Source: Vibrio salinus (GTDB lineage: Bacteria > Pseudomonadota > Gammaproteobacteria > Enterobacterales > Vibrionaceae). From it: DNA of 64,000 bases. Below, piece after piece: positions 61,311 to 64,000 of this stretch; the first letter of the stretch is position 1; the number at the start of each line of letters is the position of its first letter. A model generated the notes under the pieces. The model made no database searches. It saw only the letters and a list, made by a program, of their open reading frames with translations, and was not told the DNA's origin. Where the stretch lies: the NCBI RefSeq assembly GCF_021272385.1, contig NZ_JAJSDZ010000010.1, forward strand, positions 558,001 to 622,000, written 5' to 3'. The position numbers were made by a program, and so were the translations under genes.

Positions 61311-62438
61311 TTACTCACCTAAACCAGAATCGATCGCTGCTCCAAGAGCTTCCAGAGCCTGAGTTGCATCAGCACCATCAGCGGTAAATTGCAGTTTGTG
61401 GCCACATTTCACACCCAAAGCGATAACTTTCATTAAGCTTTTTGCATTGACGGCTTTTCCGTCACCATCCAGATTTGCAACTTTGATGCTGCATTCGAAT
61501 TTTTTCGCTTCAGCTACCAGCATTGCGCCCGGACGAGCATGCAGGCCATGTGGGTTTTTAATCGTGTAAATAACTGTATTGGCTCCCGCTTCATCAGCCG
61601 CAGCTTCTGCCAGACCAAATTTAACCAGAACCTGTTTAGCATCTGCGTTTGCTAAAGCGTCTTGTTCTTGTTTGAATACGATTTCAGACAATTTTTCAAG
61701 AATGCTCTGGTGTGCGCCATTGCAGGCGGCAACAGCAAGCAATGCTTTCACTGGCTGACCGTTTACTTCAAAACTGTCTGTGGCTGATACAAAAGATACA
61801 CCAGTACGTTTTACCGCTTTATTACTGCTGACAAGCCACAAACCTTTCCCCAGATTGGTTGGTTCTTTTGCTACGATGTCAGAAATAAAATCTGAATCGG
61901 CACAGCCTTTGTTTTTCAGGAGTCCACCGGCAACAGCAGACAGCTGAACAAAGCCGGTTGCAGGGAATTGGGTTTGAATAGTGGATTCGTCAAAATCCGC
62001 ATCGAACTGAACATCACCATTCAGAAGGGCAATAATGTCATTTGCTGATGTTGCAGATTTTAGTTTTTCTTCAACACCATCAGCAGATAGTACTTTTGTC
62101 AGTTGTTTCAGGATGCCAAGGTGTTCGTCAGATTTTGCGGCAATACCGATTGCCACGTAAACAGTATTACCGTCACCCCAGTCAACGCCTTCAGCGAAGT
62201 GATGAACAGCCACGCCGGTTTCTTTTACCAGTGGACGTGTATCTGTTGTACCGTGTGGGATTGCAATACCGTTACCCAAAAATGTTGAATTTTGGTTTTC
62301 ACGATTCAGCATACCTTCTACGTATCCTGCATCGACCAGTCCTTTTGTAGTCAGATCAGCTGCAATTGAACGAATAGCATCCAGCTTATTCGAATGGGCC
62401 TGGCCCAGTTGGATGTTACTTGGATTTAGTTGTAGCAT
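61311..62438 (-). CDS. fruB: fructose PTS diphosphoryl transfer protein (EIIA-M-HPr)
   Basis: 375 residues from ATG 62438 (AAGGGG upstream; the frame extends to 62489). An N-terminal IIA domain carries its phospho-His in GNGIAIPHGTTDTRP, a middle domain follows, and the C-terminal FPr (HPr-like) domain has its phospho-His in NPHGLHARPGAMLVAEAKKF. It passes phosphate from enzyme I to FruA. First gene of the operon, opposite cra. Confidence 0.96.
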   Translation of the reverse strand: MLQLNPSNIQLGQAHSNKLDAIRSIAADLTTKGLVDAGYVEGMLNRENQNSTFLGNGIAIPHGTTDTRPLVKETGVAVHHFAEGVDWGDGNTVYVAIGIAAKSDEHLGILKQLTKVLSADGVEEKLKSATSANDIIALLNGDVQFDADFDESTIQTQFPATGFVQLSAVAGGLLKNKGCADSDFISDIVAKEPTNLGKGLWLVSSNKAVKRTGVSFVSATDSFEVNGQPVKALLAVAACNGAHQSILEKLSEIVFKQEQDALANADAKQVLVKFGLAEAAADEAGANTVIYTIKNPHGLHARPGAMLVAEAKKFECSIKVANLDGDGKAVNAKSLMKVIALGVKCGHKLQFTADGADATQALEALGAAIDSGLGE

Positions 62439-62562
62439 TTTGTAGCCCCTTTGTGCCTTGTCCGGTGAAGTTTTAACCAGAATAATCACTACCGTTCTCT
62501 AATAATTTATTATCCGGAACCCTTATTTATTAGTGATGAAATTTTGACTTCAGTTATCTTTT

Positions 62563-62578
62563 GCTGAATCGTTTCAGC
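62563..62578. promoter_or_regulatory. Cra (FruR) box 1 (GCTGAATCGTTTCAGC)
   Basis: One mismatch from the palindrome GCTGAAACGTTTCAGC. It lies 125 bases before the fruB start and is the box best placed to control fruBKA. Confidence 0.88.
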
Positions 62579-62679
62579 AAACATTTAAAAAATTCAGCAA
62601 AACCATGAAAATGACGTTTTTATTGATTCTCTTAATACTTAGTACAGAAAACTCGATTTTGCTATCATTTTTGAATTTT

Positions 62680-62695
62680 GCTGAATCCTTTCAGC
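62680..62695. promoter_or_regulatory. Cra (FruR) box 2 (GCTGAATCCTTTCAGC)
   Basis: Two mismatches from the ideal palindrome, with both GCTGAA and TTCAGC half-sites intact. Confidence 0.82.
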
Positions 62696-62701
62696 TTTAA
62701 T

Positions 62702-62717
62702 ACTGAATCGGTTCAGC
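62702..62717. promoter_or_regulatory. Cra (FruR) box 3 (ACTGAATCGGTTCAGC) over the cra promoter
   Basis: It fills the 17-bp spacer just upstream of TATAAT (62719-62724), the likely -10 of cra, so cra is probably autorepressed. A lone half-site TTCAGC is at about 62593. Confidence 0.78.
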
Positions 62718-62788
62718 GTATAATGCAATAAATTCGAGGATCAAAGTTTTAATAATATGATCCAACGCACGTTTGAAGAGTGATAAAT

Positions 62789-63772
62789 ATGACCTTAGAT
62801 GAAGTGGCCAAGCTTGCGGGCGTGTCAAAAACAACAGCCAGTTACGTGATTAACGGTAAAGCACAAAAATACAGAATCAGTGAAAAAACACAACAACGGG
62901 TAATGGCCGTTGTTGAAGAACATAACTACAGTCCTGACCATGCCGCTTCGGCATTGCGGGCAGGGAACAGCCGTTCATTCGGACTGATTATTCCAGATCT
63001 CGAAAATACCAGTTATGCGAAATTGTCTAAGCTTCTGGAGCAGAACTCACGAAAAGCCGGGTATCAAATTTTGATTGCCTGTTCTGACGACGATGCTCAG
63101 ACGGAAAAGTCAGTGGTAAAAACGTTAGTTTCCCGGCGGGTGGATGCACTATTTGTTGCCAGTTCAATTCCGGATGCCAGTGATTTTTATGCTGATCTGC
63201 AGAAAGAGGGTACACCGGTAATTGCAATTGACCGTCCGATGGATGATGAGTATTTTTCCTGTGTTGTGAGCGAAGATTATGGCGCAGCCCGAGATCTGAC
63301 AGAATCCATGGTCAGAGAAGGCGTACAGACGATTGGACTGATCGGTGCACTACCGGATTTAAGCATTTCTGTTGACCGGCAACTGGGATTTGAAGAAGCC
63401 GTCAGAAAAGGGAAACGGAAAATGTTAATCGGTTACGGTAAACAGTTTAACCGTGAAGATGGCAAACAGATTTTCCTCGATTGGATTCGGTTGAACTGTC
63501 TGCCGGATGCCATAGTGACGACGTCTTTTACTTTGCTGGAAGGCATTCTGGATGTCTTGTCAGATCAGCCCGAAATCATGAATAAAATTCGTCTGGCAAC
63601 ATTTGGTGATAACCGGTTACTTGATTTTCTGCCAATAAAAATTAACTCATTACCCCAACAGTTTGAGCTGATTGCCGACAGTGCACTGGCGATTGCACTA
63701 AATGCGACGGCGAAGCGGTATCAGCCGGGACTGGAATTAGTGCCAAGAAAATTGAAAATGCGCGCAGAGTAA
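62789..63772 (+). CDS. cra: catabolite repressor/activator Cra (FruR), LacI family
   Basis: 327 residues from ATG 62789 (GAAGAG upstream). The N-terminal HTH and hinge MTLDEVAKLAGVSKTTASYV match E. coli Cra almost exactly (TTASYVINGKA). The core includes GLIIPDLENTSYAKLSKLLE and TFGDNRLLDFLP. It responds to fructose 1-phosphate or fructose 1,6-bisphosphate. Divergent from fruB, with three Cra boxes between them. Confidence 0.96.
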   Translation: MTLDEVAKLAGVSKTTASYVINGKAQKYRISEKTQQRVMAVVEEHNYSPDHAASALRAGNSRSFGLIIPDLENTSYAKLSKLLEQNSRKAGYQILIACSDDDAQTEKSVVKTLVSRRVDALFVASSIPDASDFYADLQKEGTPVIAIDRPMDDEYFSCVVSEDYGAARDLTESMVREGVQTIGLIGALPDLSISVDRQLGFEEAVRKGKRKMLIGYGKQFNREDGKQIFLDWIRLNCLPDAIVTTSFTLLEGILDVLSDQPEIMNKIRLATFGDNRLLDFLPIKINSLPQQFELIADSALAIALNATAKRYQPGLELVPRKLKMRAE

Positions 63773-63805
63773 AACCATTGGTTTAGCTGCTCTGTTAATT
63801 CCAGT

Positions 63806-63842
63806 ATGATATGCCCAGATTCGTTTTTTCCAGGCATATCAT
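63806..63842 (+). other. hairpin that pairs with the sbcD start codon
   Basis: ATGATATGCC (63806-63815) pairs perfectly with GGCATATCAT (63833-63842) around a 17-base loop with a T6 run. The right arm covers the ribosome-site region and the first two bases of the sbcD ATG. Confidence 0.5.
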
Positions 63843-64000
63843 GAAGTTTATCCATACCTCAGACTGGCATCTCGGTCGCCAGTTTCACAATGTTTCTTTA
63901 GTTGATGATCAGCGTATTGTATTAGAACAGCTGATTGACTACATAAAAACTGAACGGCCTGATGCGGTTGTCATTGCCGGTGATATTTATGATCGTGCCG
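63841..64000 (+). CDS. sbcD: exonuclease SbcD, 5' end (partial)
   Basis: The first 53 codons are present, and the frame leaves the window open. MKFIHTSDWHLGRQFHNVSL carries the metallophosphoesterase motif I (DxH), and DAVVIAGDIYDRA carries motif II (GDxxD). This is the nuclease subunit of SbcCD (Mre11-like), which cuts DNA hairpins and protein-blocked ends. sbcC is expected beyond the right edge. Confidence 0.94.
   Translation, partial: MKFIHTSDWHLGRQFHNVSLVDDQRIVLEQLIDYIKTERPDAVVIAGDIYDRA

Noticed and set aside
1-64000. CRISPR array, rRNA or tRNA genes
   Set aside because: No regularly spaced repeats, no rRNA-like segments and no cloverleaf-like sequence were recognised. A covariance search would be decisive.

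Overview
The window reads as a piece of a Vibrionaceae genome, most likely the secondary chromosome. The evidence is gene content: kbl-tdh behind a LysR gene, nrdD-nrdG, and fruBKA with divergent cra followed by sbcD are blocks I associate with Vibrio chromosome 2. Codon use, the zevAB pair, chemotaxis receptors and GGDEF/EAL proteins fit that placement. The genus cannot be fixed from sequence reading alone.

Layout. 1-3610: threonine catabolism (LysR, kbl, tdh). 3628-10400: an accessory segment. It starts with an apparently intact IS1595-type insertion with an 8-bp target duplication, then carries a small DUF3147-like membrane protein, a secreted endonuclease/exonuclease/phosphatase (EEP) protein, an orphan protein with a C-terminal membrane anchor, a deletion remnant of a tyrosine recombinase, an orphan lipoprotein, a 203-bp MITE-like palindromic element and a membrane-anchored protein with 12-residue solenoid repeats. 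10734-14650: LysR, RidA-like and threonine-synthase-like genes, a beheaded HAD phosphatase, a SRAP protein lacking its usual histidine, and a small orphan. 14795-25806: RluA-type pseudouridine synthase, zevAB zinc genes, a degenerate EAL-CBS protein, GNAT, PAS-type chemoreceptor, DUF2057, Bcr/CflA efflux.

25803-33113 is a purine-salvage regulon: guanine deaminase, a BMP-type nucleoside/nucleobase ABC transporter (binding protein, two permeases, double ATPase) and a divergent RutR-like repressor, with RutR-like palindromes before both guaD and the ATPase gene. 33153-38064 is a TetR-controlled tripartite pump (OMF lipoprotein, EmrA, EmrB types). 38275-43338 holds a chemoreceptor behind a sigma-54-like promoter, a dicarboxylate/amino-acid symporter, a DUF3069-like protein and a REC-GGDEF protein. 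43438-49238 is a candidate sulfane-sulfur module: DUF2892 protein, HlyU/BigR-like ArsR sensor, two YeeE/YedE (PmpA/PmpB-like) channels and an RND adaptor-permease pair.

49414-64000 holds RNase Z, a cupin, a second EEP protein, anaerobic ribonucleotide reductase with FNR and NrdR sites, a retropepsin-like protein, PAS-GGDEF, a ferric-reductase-like flavoprotein, the zinc-independent ribosomal proteins L31B/L36B behind tandem Fur and Zur boxes, the fructose PTS operon with three Cra boxes, cra, and the 5' end of sbcD. The strongest candidates for new biology are the ArsR-PmpAB-RND operon, the purine regulon, the 12-residue-repeat protein and the orphan genes around the integrase remnant. No CRISPR array, rRNA or tRNA was recognised.
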